The notes beneath the pieces are model-generated. The model saw only the letters and a program-made list of their open reading frames with translations. It was not told where the DNA came from and did not search any database. The translations under genes and the position numbers were made by a program. From Ruminococcaceae bacterium UBA2656 (GTDB lineage: Bacteria; Bacillota; Clostridia; Oscillospirales; Acutalibacteraceae), in contig DENA01000013.1 in assembly GCA_002359465.1 (NCBI GenBank), positions 31,377-40,491 of the forward strand: 9,115 bases of DNA, read 5' to 3'. Position 1 is the first letter of the stretch, and each line of letters begins with the position of its first letter. Positions 1-6,685 of this stretch are shown here, piece by piece.

Positions 1-24
1 AGGGCGGGGAGATAACATTCGTTT
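1..24. repeat. Partial hairpin arm, copy of the terminator arm at 2229-2251
   Basis: Positions 6-18 (GGGGAGATAACAT) are identical to 2233-2245, which form the right arm and flank of the hairpin after the DUF1294 gene. The similarity extends on both sides with a one-base gap on the left and a GTTT on the right. The matching left arm, if there is one, would lie before the window start. It lies just beyond the stop codon of the minus-strand glycosidase gene, so it may be half of that gene's terminator or belong to a small dispersed intergenic palindrome. The sequence here cannot decide between these. Confidence 0.45.
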
Positions 25-32
25 CTCAGTTC

Positions 33-1313
33 TCATTTATTCAGCACTTTCATGACATTCTGCACTTCCTCTTTTGTCTGGTCGCTGTTGAGATAATCCC
101 ATGAGTAAAACATAAACCCGTCGCAGGAGGTCTTCCGGCCGACTTCCACCTGCTGTGCCAGTATATTGTTGGATTTCTTCCATGTGCCGCTGTCGGCGTC
201 CGAACCGCTTTTGTAAACGGCAAGCCCCAGATACAGCTTTACGTTCGTGTTCACAACCATTTTACGCCAGCTTTGGGCGGCGGTGTCAAACGGCAGAACT
301 GTGTTTTCAAAATTGACGTAAAGCTGGGGGCATATGTAATCCACATATCCCTGTGCGCTGCACCAGGAGGCGACGTCCGCGCCCATGTTCATGTCATTCT
401 GCACATTGCCCTGCGGGGCGATGCCGAACGGCAGGTTTGGTTTTACCGACTTGATTTCACTGTAGACAAGGAAAACGAGCGCGTTGATATTGCCGCGCCG
501 CCACTCTGGCAGGCTGAGCGGTGTACCGTTTTTGGAAGCGGAGGCACAGTACGCGTCGTATGCGCTTTTATCGAACGATCCGTCCTGCGTCGGGTAAAAA
601 TAATCGTCGAACTGAATTCCGTCTACATTGTAATTTTTTGCGATTTCCTTCACCCCATCCGCAATTAATCTGCGCACCTGCGGATAGGCGGGGTTGTAAT
701 ATTTGCCTCCTGTGCTGTCCACCGCCCAGCCGGTCTTTGCGGCGTCACTTTTCCATGTATTGTAAGGATTGCCCTGCGCCAAAATGGACGGAGTGCCGGA
801 TACCTGAATACGCATCGGGTTTACCCATGCGTGCAGCTTCATTCCCGCCTTGTGAGACGCCTCAACCATATAGGCGAGCGGGTCGTAGCCGGGATCAACC
901 CCTTGCGTGCCGCCGACCACATGGCTCCATGGAAAATAGGCCGATGGATAGAGCGCGTCCCCGAAAGGCCGGACGTGGACAATCAGCGTATTCATTCCGC
1001 AGTTTTTCGCGCCGGAGACAATTGCATCAAATTTCTTCTGAAAAGCTTTTTCGCTTTTATCCTCTTCCTTACTCATATTTAGATTCATATACGGAACCCA
1101 TACCGCGCGCATCTCATTGGAGGCGACCCCCGTGACGGCGGTCGCGGCAGGCGCCGAAGCAGCCGACGGGGCTGAAACGCTTTTCGAAACGGCAGATGAC
1201 TGTTCATGGAACCGGTTATGCCCGATATTGACCAGCATTGTAAACGCAATCACCCCGGCCAGCAGACAGATGCAGATGAAGATGCTGTGCCGGTTAAAAA
1301 GCTTGATAACCAT
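33..1313 (-). CDS. Membrane-anchored GHL10 (DUF187, YngK/DigH-like) glycosyl hydrolase-like protein
   Basis: This is a 426-residue protein starting at ATG 1313. That start has an AAAGGA ribosome binding site nine bases upstream, whereas the longer reading from GTG 1346 has none as good. Residues about 10-29 form one hydrophobic segment (signal anchor or uncleaved signal peptide; no lipobox cysteine). A Ser/Ala/Val/Thr-rich linker follows at about 39-66, so the enzyme domain should sit outside the membrane. The rest matches the TIM-barrel family GHL10/DUF187: EMRAVWV at about 67, HVRP at 113-116, HAWVNP at 161-166, DGIQFDDYFYP at 231-241 with the conserved acidic pair, GIAPQGN at 297-303 and YICPQLYVNFEN at 326-337. 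E. coli DigH, from the same broad family, cleaves peptide-free peptidoglycan glycan strands, so a cell-wall glycan substrate is a reasonable inference but is not shown. The gene is monocistronic within the window and divergent from the zinc-ribbon operon. I see no confident promoter on its own strand. Confidence 0.9.
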   Translation of the reverse strand: MVIKLFNRHSIFICICLLAGVIAFTMLVNIGHNRFHEQSSAVSKSVSAPSAASAPAATAVTGVASNEMRAVWVPYMNLNMSKEEDKSEKAFQKKFDAIVSGAKNCGMNTLIVHVRPFGDALYPSAYFPWSHVVGGTQGVDPGYDPLAYMVEASHKAGMKLHAWVNPMRIQVSGTPSILAQGNPYNTWKSDAAKTGWAVDSTGGKYYNPAYPQVRRLIADGVKEIAKNYNVDGIQFDDYFYPTQDGSFDKSAYDAYCASASKNGTPLSLPEWRRGNINALVFLVYSEIKSVKPNLPFGIAPQGNVQNDMNMGADVASWCSAQGYVDYICPQLYVNFENTVLPFDTAAQSWRKMVVNTNVKLYLGLAVYKSGSDADSGTWKKSNNILAQQVEVGRKTSCDGFMFYSWDYLNSDQTKEEVQNVMKVLNK

Positions 1314-1318
1314 GGTAA

Positions 1319-1328
1319 CCCATCCTTT
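1319..1328 (-). promoter_or_regulatory. Ribosome binding site deciding the glycosidase start
   Basis: The minus strand reads AAAGGATGGG, with AAAGGA ending nine bases before ATG 1313. This supports ATG 1313 over the GTG at 1346, which would add 11 polar residues in front of the membrane segment. Confidence 0.65.
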
Positions 1329-1390
1329 CCCATTGTAACTTTCCACCCGTAATTTCCCTGAATCATTCGATTCTGCCTGAAGTAAATTGA

Positions 1391-1419
1391 TTGACAGAAC
1401 CGTTTGAATAGTGTAGGAT
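1391..1419 (+). promoter_or_regulatory. Sigma-A-type promoter of the zinc-ribbon/DUF1294 operon
   Basis: A perfect TTGACA -35 box (1391-1396) is followed by a 17-base spacer and a TAGGAT -10 box (1414-1419, four of six matches to TATAAT). Transcription would start near 1426. This leaves room for the ribosome binding site at 1439-1447 but makes the in-frame ATG at 1428 almost leaderless. The call rests on sequence resemblance only. Confidence 0.6.
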
Positions 1420-1438
1420 ACAATTTAATGAATCCATT

Positions 1439-1447
1439 GGGGGGCGG
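1439..1447 (+). promoter_or_regulatory. G-rich ribosome binding site deciding the zinc-ribbon start
   Basis: The run GGGGGGCGG lies a few bases before ATG 1452. It is not a textbook AGGAGG, but it is the only purine-rich stretch at a proper distance from an in-frame ATG. Together with the mapped promoter it argues for 1452 rather than 1428 or the TTG at 1404. Confidence 0.5.
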
Positions 1448-1451
1448 CATC

Positions 1452-1820
1452 ATGTTCTTGATTTTTGGAGTAACCAGCGGCGCGCACGACCTTGGCATGC
1501 GAAAATGCAGGTTTTTCCCCTGCTGTTCCCTCAGCGGAGCAATGGCGGCGGTTACCTGTACGTTTCAGCAGTTTACTCTTTTCTTTATCCCGCTATTCCG
1601 TTTCGGTAAAAGATATTTCGTTACCTGTCCGAACTGCGGCACGGTGTATGAAATAGCAAAGGACGAAGGCAAACGCCTTGAGCGGGATCCTTTGGCTGAA
1701 ATCAACCCGGACAAAATGTACATGATGCAGGGAACTTACCGGAAGACCTGCCCGAACTGCAAATTCCCGGTTGACCCGGGCTCCCGGTACTGCCCGAACT
1801 GCGGGGCCAGCCTGATGTAA
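1452..1820 (+). CDS. Small double zinc-ribbon protein of unknown function
   Basis: A 122-residue protein carrying ten cysteines. The first half has the pattern MFLIFGV, then Cys19, Cys24, Cys25 and Cys36, then a hydrophobic stretch (about 41-49, FTLFFIPLF) and a CPNC pair at 59-62. The second half has CPNC at 100-103 and CPNCG at 114-118, a classical four-cysteine zinc ribbon. Short Bacillota proteins of the zinc-ribbon type with a FFIPLF-like segment before a CxxC are familiar, but their role is not known to me. The N-terminal cysteine set is CRFFPCC rather than a clean CxxC, so whether the first ribbon binds metal is open. The gene is the first of a two-gene operon, with 15 bases before the DUF1294 gene. 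The start at 1452 fits the promoter, the ribosome binding site and the usual N-terminus of such proteins. The function is unknown. Confidence 0.82.
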   Translation: MFLIFGVTSGAHDLGMRKCRFFPCCSLSGAMAAVTCTFQQFTLFFIPLFRFGKRYFVTCPNCGTVYEIAKDEGKRLERDPLAEINPDKMYMMQGTYRKTCPNCKFPVDPGSRYCPNCGASLM

Positions 1821-1835
1821 AGGAAGGAGTAAGAC

Positions 1836-2111
1836 ATGCCTAGTTATATATATTGGACTGGTTACCTAATTATTATTAATTTTATCGCGGTCATTGTTAC
1901 CGCAATGGACAAATACAACGCAAAAAAGCACCGCCGGCGCGTTCCGGAAAACACCCTGCTTCTGATTGCGGCAATCGGCGGCTCTCCGGCCATGCTGCTG
2001 ACCATGTACGCGATACACCATAAAACATTACATAAAAAGTTCATGCTTGGAATTCCAATCATCATTACCATGCAGATGCTTACTGTCTATTACCTGTTTT
2101 TCAGACAATGA
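1836..2111 (+). CDS. DUF1294 family small membrane protein (YsdA-like)
   Basis: A 91-residue integral membrane protein with three hydrophobic segments: about 6-24, 40-59 and 70-89. Between the first two is a conserved-looking basic loop (MDKYNAKKHRRRVPE, 24-38), then GGSPAM at 48-53 and HHKTLHKKF at 61-69. The D-K-x-x-A...R-x-P-E, G-G and H-K-T...KF pattern is that of DUF1294 proteins such as Bacillus YsdA. No biochemical function is established for the family as far as I know. An excellent ribosome binding site (AGGAAGGAG, 1821-1829) precedes ATG 1836. It sits 15 bases after the zinc-ribbon gene and is followed by a hairpin terminator, so the two genes are probably co-transcribed. In other genomes DUF1294 is sometimes fused to a cold-shock domain; none is present here. 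Confidence 0.88.
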   Translation: MPSYIYWTGYLIIINFIAVIVTAMDKYNAKKHRRRVPENTLLLIAAIGGSPAMLLTMYAIHHKTLHKKFMLGIPIIITMQMLTVYYLFFRQ

Positions 2112-2210
2112 ACGGAAGAAGCGATTCGTTCTATTATGACTTATCTTAAAAACAGGCATCAGCCGTTATAAATTTTATAGCAATTACAAAAATACCGCCG
2201 AATAAATTTC

Positions 2211-2253
2211 ATTATCTCCCCCGTCTCCGGCGGGGGAGATAACATCTGTTTTT
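2211..2253 (+). terminator. Intrinsic terminator of the zinc-ribbon/DUF1294 operon
   Basis: TTATCTCCCCC (2212-2222) pairs perfectly with GGGGGAGATAA (2232-2242), and one further G-C pair closes a small loop. A run of five T follows at 2249-2253 after a six-base gap, a little farther from the stem than is ideal. It lies about 100 bases past the DUF1294 stop codon. It may act in both directions, and its right arm is repeated at the window start. Confidence 0.65.
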
Positions 2254-2289
2254 AATGACTTTATAAGGCTGTTACAAAATAACTTTAAT

Positions 2290-2337
2290 AAAAAATACGC
2301 TTTGATCGGGCCGAAAGAGCCGTTTCAAAGCGTATTT
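2290..2337 (-). terminator. Intrinsic terminator ending the smc-leuS operon
   Basis: Positions 2293-2305 pair with 2325-2337 over 13 perfect bases (AAATACGCTTTGA with its complement), with an inner CGG/CCG helix. Read on the minus strand, the hairpin runs into TTTTTT at 2295-2290. It begins about 30 bases after the leuS stop codon, a textbook Rho-independent terminator. Confidence 0.85.
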
Positions 2338-2366
2338 CCTTGTTTTATGGATTGTTTCTTTGCAGA

Positions 2367-4775
2367 TTATTTTGCTACGATATTGACCAGCTTGCCGGGC
2401 ACGTAAATTTCTTTGACAATCGTTTTTCCGCTGAGCTCGGCGGCGATTTTTTCATCTGCTTTGGCGGCCGCAATGACCGCGTCCTTGGCAATATCCACTG
2501 CGACATTCAAATGCGCGCGCACTTTGCCATTGAGCTGAACGACAATCTCTATCGTGTCCTCAGTGCATTTAGCTTCGTCATATGACGGCCATTCCTGCTG
2601 GCAGACCATTGCGCCGTCATACTTCATCGCCGCCCACATCTCCTCCGTTACATGGGGCGCAAACGGGTTGAGCAGAATAGTGAAAATTTTAAGTTCATCC
2701 TTTGTAATTGAGCCTGCGTCGGAAATATCGTTCATCAGCGCCATAAGCGTTGCGATTGCGGTATTGAATTTGAGCACTTCAATATCCTCGCCGACTTTCT
2801 TAATGGACTTGTTAAAAGAAATCTCAAGGCTCTTTCTGATGCCCTTTTCCTCACTAAGCATATTCTGTAAATTCCAGTAGCGCTCCACAAAGCGGCGGCA
2901 GCCTTTAATGCCGGCAGAGCTCCACGGGGCGGCCTTTTCAAAGTCTCCGATAAACATTTCGTAAAGGCGCATGGTGTCCGCGCCATACTCGCCGACAATT
3001 TCATCCGGATTCACGACATTGCCGCGGGATTTGCTCATCTTCTCCCCGTTTTCTCCCAGAATCATGCCGTGGCTTGTGCGCTTCGCGTACGGTTCGGGCG
3101 TAGGAACCACATGGATATCATACAGGAACTTGTGCCAGAAGCGGCTGTAGAGCAGGTGGAGCGTTGTGTGCTCCATGCCGCCGTTGTACCAGTCGACCGG
3201 CATCCAGTATTTCATTGCTTCGTCACTGGCAAGCGCCTCGCTGTTGTGCGGGTCAATGTAGCGCAGGAAATACCATGAGGAACCGGCCCATTGCGGCATG
3301 GTGTCCGTCTCGCGCTTTGCTTTGCCGCCGCAGTGCGGGCAGGTAGTCGTTACCCAGTCCGTCATATGCGCCAGCGGGGATTCGCCGGTATCGGTCGGCT
3401 CGTAGGATTTGACATTCGGAAGCTTCAGCGGAAGCTCGCTTTCCGGCAGCGGCACATAGCCGCACTTCTCGCAGTATACAATCGGGATGGGCTCGCCCCA
3501 GTAGCGCTGGCGGGAAAACACCCAGTCGCGCAGCTTAAAGTTTACCTTGGCGTGCCCAAGCCCCTTTTCAATTAAGTAATCCGTTATTTTTTTCTTCGCT
3601 TCTTCCACAGTCAGCCCGTCAAGAATGCCGGAGTTCACCATAATGCCGGTCGCGCAGTCAGTAAAGGCTTCTTTCTGCACGTCACCGCCCTTGACCACCT
3701 CAATAATCGGCAGGTCAAATTTCTTTGCGAACTCCCAGTCACGGGTGTCGTGCGCGGGAACAGCCATGATGGCGCCCGTGCCGTAGGAGACGAGGACATA
3801 GTCGGATATGAAAATCGGAATCTCTTTTCCGGTGACAGGGTTCACCGCCGCCACACCGTCAAGGCGGACGCCGGTCTTGTCCTTTGCCACTTCTGTGCGT
3901 TCAAAATCGGACTTTCTGGCGGCTTCGTTCTGGTATGCGCGTACCTCTTCAAGGTTTTTCAGCCTGTCCGCCCATTTTTCAATCATGGGATGCTCCGGGG
4001 AAACGACCATATATGTCGCGCCGTAAAGCGTGTCCGGCCTTGTGGTGTAAACCGTAAGCTTGTCCCCCGCCGTCGTGGTGAAGTCCACTTCCGCACCGGT
4101 GGAACGGCCAATCCAGTTTTTCTGCTGCGCCTTGACGCGGTCTGGATAATCGACAAAGTCAAGATCGTCGATCAGGCGCTGGGCATACTCCGTGATTTTA
4201 AGCATCCATTGGGACTTTACCTTCCGGACCACTTCGCTGCCGCACCGCTCGCAGACGCCGTTGACCACTTCTTCATTGGCCAGAACGCATTTGCAGGAGG
4301 TGCACCAGTTGACGGCCATTTCTTTTTTGTAGGCCAGGCCATGCTTGAACAATTGGAGAAAAATCCACTGCGTCCATTTGTAATAGCCCGGATCGGTGGT
4401 GTCGATTTCGCGCGACCAGTCAAAGGAAATGCCGAGCGACTGGAGCTGCTGTTTGAAGCGCGCGATATTTTTCTTCGTCACTTCCGCCGGATGCACGTGG
4501 TTTTTAATCGCAAAGTTTTCCGTGGGCAGACCAAACGCATCCCAGCCGATCGGATACAGAACGTTGTAGCCTTGAAGGCGGCGTTTTCGCGCGATAATAT
4601 CGATCGCCGTATAGGAACGCGGGTGGCCTACGTGAAGCCCCTGTCCCGACGGATAAGGAAACTCGATTAAAGCGTAGTATTTCGGTTTGTCCGATGTGTT
4701 GGACGCATGGAAAACACCCGTTTCCTCCCATTTATCCTGCCATTTTTTTTCAATAGGTCTGTGATCGTATTTCAT
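2367..4775 (-). CDS. leuS: Leucyl-tRNA synthetase
   Basis: This 802-residue class Ia aminoacyl-tRNA synthetase, normal in length for the bacterial type, charges tRNA-Leu in the cytoplasm. The HIGH signature is HVGH at 48-51 and the KMSKS loop is at 579-583. Between them lies the CP1 editing domain, with the threonine-rich region TTRPDT at 244-249 and AHDTRD at 341-346, which holds the conserved editing aspartates. Two cysteine clusters suggest zinc binding: Cys158/161/175/178 and Cys435/438/479/482. The anticodon-binding and C-terminal domains are complete, ending near [11 protein letters not shown] 4775 has GGAG and AAGG stretches just upstream. The gene is the last of the operon, 28 bases after rsfS and 30 bases before a strong terminator. 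The short gap leaves no room for a T-box leader directly in front of it. Confidence 0.98.
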   Translation of the reverse strand: MKYDHRPIEKKWQDKWEETGVFHASNTSDKPKYYALIEFPYPSGQGLHVGHPRSYTAIDIIARKRRLQGYNVLYPIGWDAFGLPTENFAIKNHVHPAEVTKKNIARFKQQLQSLGISFDWSREIDTTDPGYYKWTQWIFLQLFKHGLAYKKEMAVNWCTSCKCVLANEEVVNGVCERCGSEVVRKVKSQWMLKITEYAQRLIDDLDFVDYPDRVKAQQKNWIGRSTGAEVDFTTTAGDKLTVYTTRPDTLYGATYMVVSPEHPMIEKWADRLKNLEEVRAYQNEAARKSDFERTEVAKDKTGVRLDGVAAVNPVTGKEIPIFISDYVLVSYGTGAIMAVPAHDTRDWEFAKKFDLPIIEVVKGGDVQKEAFTDCATGIMVNSGILDGLTVEEAKKKITDYLIEKGLGHAKVNFKLRDWVFSRQRYWGEPIPIVYCEKCGYVPLPESELPLKLPNVKSYEPTDTGESPLAHMTDWVTTTCPHCGGKAKRETDTMPQWAGSSWYFLRYIDPHNSEALASDEAMKYWMPVDWYNGGMEHTTLHLLYSRFWHKFLYDIHVVPTPEPYAKRTSHGMILGENGEKMSKSRGNVVNPDEIVGEYGADTMRLYEMFIGDFEKAAPWSSAGIKGCRRFVERYWNLQNMLSEEKGIRKSLEISFNKSIKKVGEDIEVLKFNTAIATLMALMNDISDAGSITKDELKIFTILLNPFAPHVTEEMWAAMKYDGAMVCQQEWPSYDEAKCTEDTIEIVVQLNGKVRAHLNVAVDIAKDAVIAAAKADEKIAAELSGKTIVKEIYVPGKLVNIVAK

Positions 4776-4803
4776 CTTTCCTTCGCTCCCATATCTTATC
4801 TTT

Positions 4804-5163
4804 TCACTGTTCTTTTACGATGCCGGAAATATCGACGTTTTCACCGTCCTGCCAAAGGCGGTCAAGATTGTAAAATTCGCGTGCGTCGGCTGTAAAAATA
4901 TGAACCATAACATTGCCGTAGTCCAACAGGATCCACGAGTTGGAACGATAGCCGTCAACATGCTCCGGGCTGATGCCAAGCTGCTTAAGCTTGAATTCCA
5001 CCTCATCCGCAAGTGATTTTACATGGGTGCTGCTCGTTCCGGTTGTAAAAACAAAATAATCCGCAATGACGGAAATATCTTTAATGCCGATGACCTTCAG
5101 GTTCAGGGCTTTCTTTTCGTCCAGAATTTTAACAATTTCCTTTGCCAGTTCCAGTGATGTCAT
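4804..5163 (-). CDS. rsfS: Ribosomal silencing factor RsfS (Iojap/YbeB)
   Basis: A 119-residue Iojap-family protein. RsfS binds ribosomal protein uL14 on the large subunit and blocks joining of the subunits when nutrients run low. Family signatures are visible: [20 protein letters not shown] (about 34-53), then [21 protein letters not shown], the DG...W.LLD.G...VH block shared by the family. The start is ATG 5163, because AAGGAAAGG (5173-5181) lies nine bases upstream. A longer reading from TTG 5172 would abut that site directly and is unlikely. The gene lies 19 bases after yqeK and 28 bases before leuS, as commonly seen in Bacillota. In several relatives a LytR-CpsA-Psr gene sits between yqeK and rsfS; there is none here. 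Confidence 0.95.
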   Translation of the reverse strand: MTSLELAKEIVKILDEKKALNLKVIGIKDISVIADYFVFTTGTSSTHVKSLADEVEFKLKQLGISPEHVDGYRSNSWILLDYGNVMVHIFTADAREFYNLDRLWQDGENVDISGIVKEQ

Positions 5164-5172
5164 ACTCAACAA

Positions 5173-5181
5173 CCTTTCCTT
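5173..5181 (-). promoter_or_regulatory. Ribosome binding site deciding the rsfS start
   Basis: The minus strand reads AAGGAAAGG, ending nine bases before ATG 5163 and directly touching the alternative TTG 5172. It lies within the 19-base gap after the yqeK stop codon. Confidence 0.7.
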
Positions 5182-5182
5182 A

Positions 5183-5755
5183 TTAACTGTATTTATTTTT
5201 CAGAACCGTCTGATTATAAGCGGCAATCGTGTCGGGATGTATCGGCCGGTAATCCTTGGCCAAATCCTGAATGGTATATGTGATTCCTTCGATCATGGCC
5301 TGGTCAAGGCTGATATCGGCGGCGCGGCGCAAAGCCTCAACGCCGTCGTAGTCACGGTCTTTGGAAATAAAGTCGGCGATAAAGATAATCTTTTCAAGCG
5401 GACTCATATTCGCCCGCCCGGTCGTGTGGTACCGCACGGCATTTAAAATTTCCGGGTCGGCAATCTCCAGCTCTTTTTCAAGATACGCCGCGCCCAGCAT
5501 CGCGTGCCACAGCTTTTGCGCGTTGCGCTCCACATCGGTCAGGATGATATCATAGCGCATCATCATTTTTATCTGCTCATCCGGCGGAACATCCTTCATA
5601 ATGTCATGAAGGATTCCGGCAACCGCCGCCTTTTCCTCATCTGCTTCGTATTTTTTGGCGAGGCGAACCGCCTCCTCGCAGACACAAAGGGAATGATAAT
5701 ACCGTTTTTGGCTGAGAAACGGTTTAATAATCGCCTGATAATCGATTTTGTTCAT
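5183..5755 (-). CDS. yqeK: HD-domain diadenosine tetraphosphate hydrolase YqeK
   Basis: A 190-residue HD-superfamily metal-dependent phosphohydrolase. Bacillus and other Gram-positive YqeK proteins cleave Ap4A symmetrically to two ADP. The metal-binding residues are visible in order: His21 (YYHS), His50-Asp51 (GILHDIMKD), His84 (LWHAML), His110 (RYHTTGR) and Asp128 (IIFIADFIS). The YHTTGR...MSPLEKIIFIADFI block is characteristic of YqeK rather than of other HD proteins. ATG 5755 is preceded by GGAGCGGG, and the next methionine lies beyond the HD motif, so this start is firm. The first 32 bases overlap the end of nadD in another frame, which suggests translational coupling. The nadD-yqeK pairing is common, and both products act on adenine dinucleotides or related nucleotides. 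Confidence 0.95.
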   Translation of the reverse strand: MNKIDYQAIIKPFLSQKRYYHSLCVCEEAVRLAKKYEADEEKAAVAGILHDIMKDVPPDEQIKMMMRYDIILTDVERNAQKLWHAMLGAAYLEKELEIADPEILNAVRYHTTGRANMSPLEKIIFIADFISKDRDYDGVEALRRAADISLDQAMIEGITYTIQDLAKDYRPIHPDTIAAYNQTVLKNKYS

Positions 5756-6359
5756 TTTCCCGCTCCAAATACAACTTATTTTTCGCTATATAATCCGCAA
5801 TCTTCGGCGGAACAAGTCCTGCTATGTTTTTCCCGTTCTGAACGGCATCGCGGACCATCGTTGACGAAATCGGAAGATACTCAATATTTTGAATGAAGAT
5901 TCTCGCTCCGTTCCTCTCAAAATTTTCAGCACAGTCCAAAAGAGACTGCAGGCCGTCGCTGCTGCGCGGAGCGGCGCAAAGAACAGCCAGCCTGAATATG
6001 GTTTCCGGCTCATACCATTTTTTCAAAGTGAGGAACATGTCCTCACCCATGATCAGATAGAGTTCGGAAACCGGATAAATTTTTTTCAGTTCCCGCAGAG
6101 TGTCCGCGGTGTAACTTGGTCCCTTCCTTTTTAATTCCATATTGCTGACTTCAAAAATACTTTCCTCGCACGCAAGGCGGCACATCTGAAGCCTGTCTTT
6201 TGAGGGGGCAAGGTTCAATGCGCGCTTGTGCGGCGGCTGATAGGTCGGTATCAGCAGTACCTTTTCAGCGCCGATCCTCTGTGCAAACTGCTTTACAAGA
6301 TGAATATGTCCATTGTGAATCGGATTGAAGGTACCGCCGAACACAGCGATTTTCTGCAT
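5724..6359 (-). CDS. nadD: Nicotinate-nucleotide adenylyltransferase
   Basis: A 211-residue enzyme that transfers AMP from ATP to nicotinate mononucleotide, giving deamido-NAD, the step before NAD synthetase. The nucleotidyltransferase signature GGTFNPIHNGH is at 8-18 with its HxGH-type motif. PPHK is at 42-45, GED at 105-107 and the C-terminal ISSTMVR at 164-170 (the ISSTxxR motif). Length is typical or slightly long: after LVPPKIADYIAKNKLY comes a charged tail of about 14 residues, ERENEQNRLSGDY, that runs into the yqeK reading frame. The start at ATG 6359 has AGGGTGAT upstream. It follows yhbY by 20 bases. The product is essential in most bacteria. Confidence 0.96.
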   Translation of the reverse strand: MQKIAVFGGTFNPIHNGHIHLVKQFAQRIGAEKVLLIPTYQPPHKRALNLAPSKDRLQMCRLACEESIFEVSNMELKRKGPSYTADTLRELKKIYPVSELYLIMGEDMFLTLKKWYEPETIFRLAVLCAAPRSSDGLQSLLDCAENFERNGARIFIQNIEYLPISSTMVRDAVQNGKNIAGLVPPKIADYIAKNKLYLERENEQNRLSGDY

Positions 6360-6379
6360 GCTATCACCCTAATATCATA

Positions 6380-6685
6380 TTACTTTTTGGATGCTTTGGG
6401 AAGAGCAATTTTCGGTTCCTTTTCGTTTTTACGGTATAGCACAAATTTGGAACCGATAACCTGTACCACCTCCGCGCCCGTCTGGGCCGCAATTTGTTCG
6501 GCGGCTTCCCTGACCGGAACAGGCGAGGTTTCAAGCACCTTTGCCTTTAAAATTTCCCGTGCGGTCAAAGCGTCGCTGGCCTGTTTAATAATATCCGCGC
6601 CTATACCCGACTTTCCAACCATTAAAATGGTGTCGATATCATTTGCAAGTGAGCGGAGAAATGCGCGTTGTTTACTGGTCATCAT
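6380..6685 (-). CDS. yhbY: CRM-domain RNA-binding ribosome assembly protein YhbY
   Basis: A 101-residue protein made of a single CRS1-YhbY (CRM) domain. Relatives in E. coli associate with pre-50S particles, so a role in large-subunit maturation is likely. The GxxG-type loop is VGKSGIG at 23-29 and the closing strand VIGSKFVLYR is at 76-85, both hallmarks of the family. A lysine-rich tail (about 86-101) should add RNA contacts. The gene starts at a tandem ATGATG. The first ATG (6685) is eight bases after GAAGGAG and overlaps the rdgB stop codon, favouring coupled translation. The second (6682) would give 100 residues. It sits between rdgB and nadD, a common arrangement in Clostridia. Confidence 0.94.
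   Translation of the reverse strand: MMTSKQRAFLRSLANDIDTILMVGKSGIGADIIKQASDALTAREILKAKVLETSPVPVREAAEQIAAQTGAEVVQVIGSKFVLYRKNEKEPKIALPKASKK

Noticed and set aside
521..1135. Plus-strand open frame of 204 codons opposite the GHL10 gene
   Set aside because: The translation is rich in Arg, Pro, Ser and Cys with no domain pattern, as expected for a shadow of the conserved minus-strand gene.
1347..1390. Possible promoter for the GHL10 gene on the minus strand
   Set aside because: I tried several -35/-10 pairings in the gap, but none had more than weak matches at a proper spacing.
1250..1498. Minus-strand open frame of 82 codons across the divergent gap
   Set aside because: It overlaps the start of the GHL10 gene and the promoter of the zinc-ribbon operon, and its translation is not recognisable.
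2112..2210. Possible small RNA or short gene between the DUF1294 gene and its terminator
   Set aside because: There is no ribosome binding site with an open frame of useful length. Only a weak five-base stem (GAACG/CGTTC) is visible, so it is most likely a 3' untranslated region.
3750..4670. Plus-strand open frame of 306 codons opposite leuS
   Set aside because: It is fully antisense to the catalytic and editing region of a clear leuS. The translation has no recognisable motif, and such frames are common opposite GC-rich codon positions.
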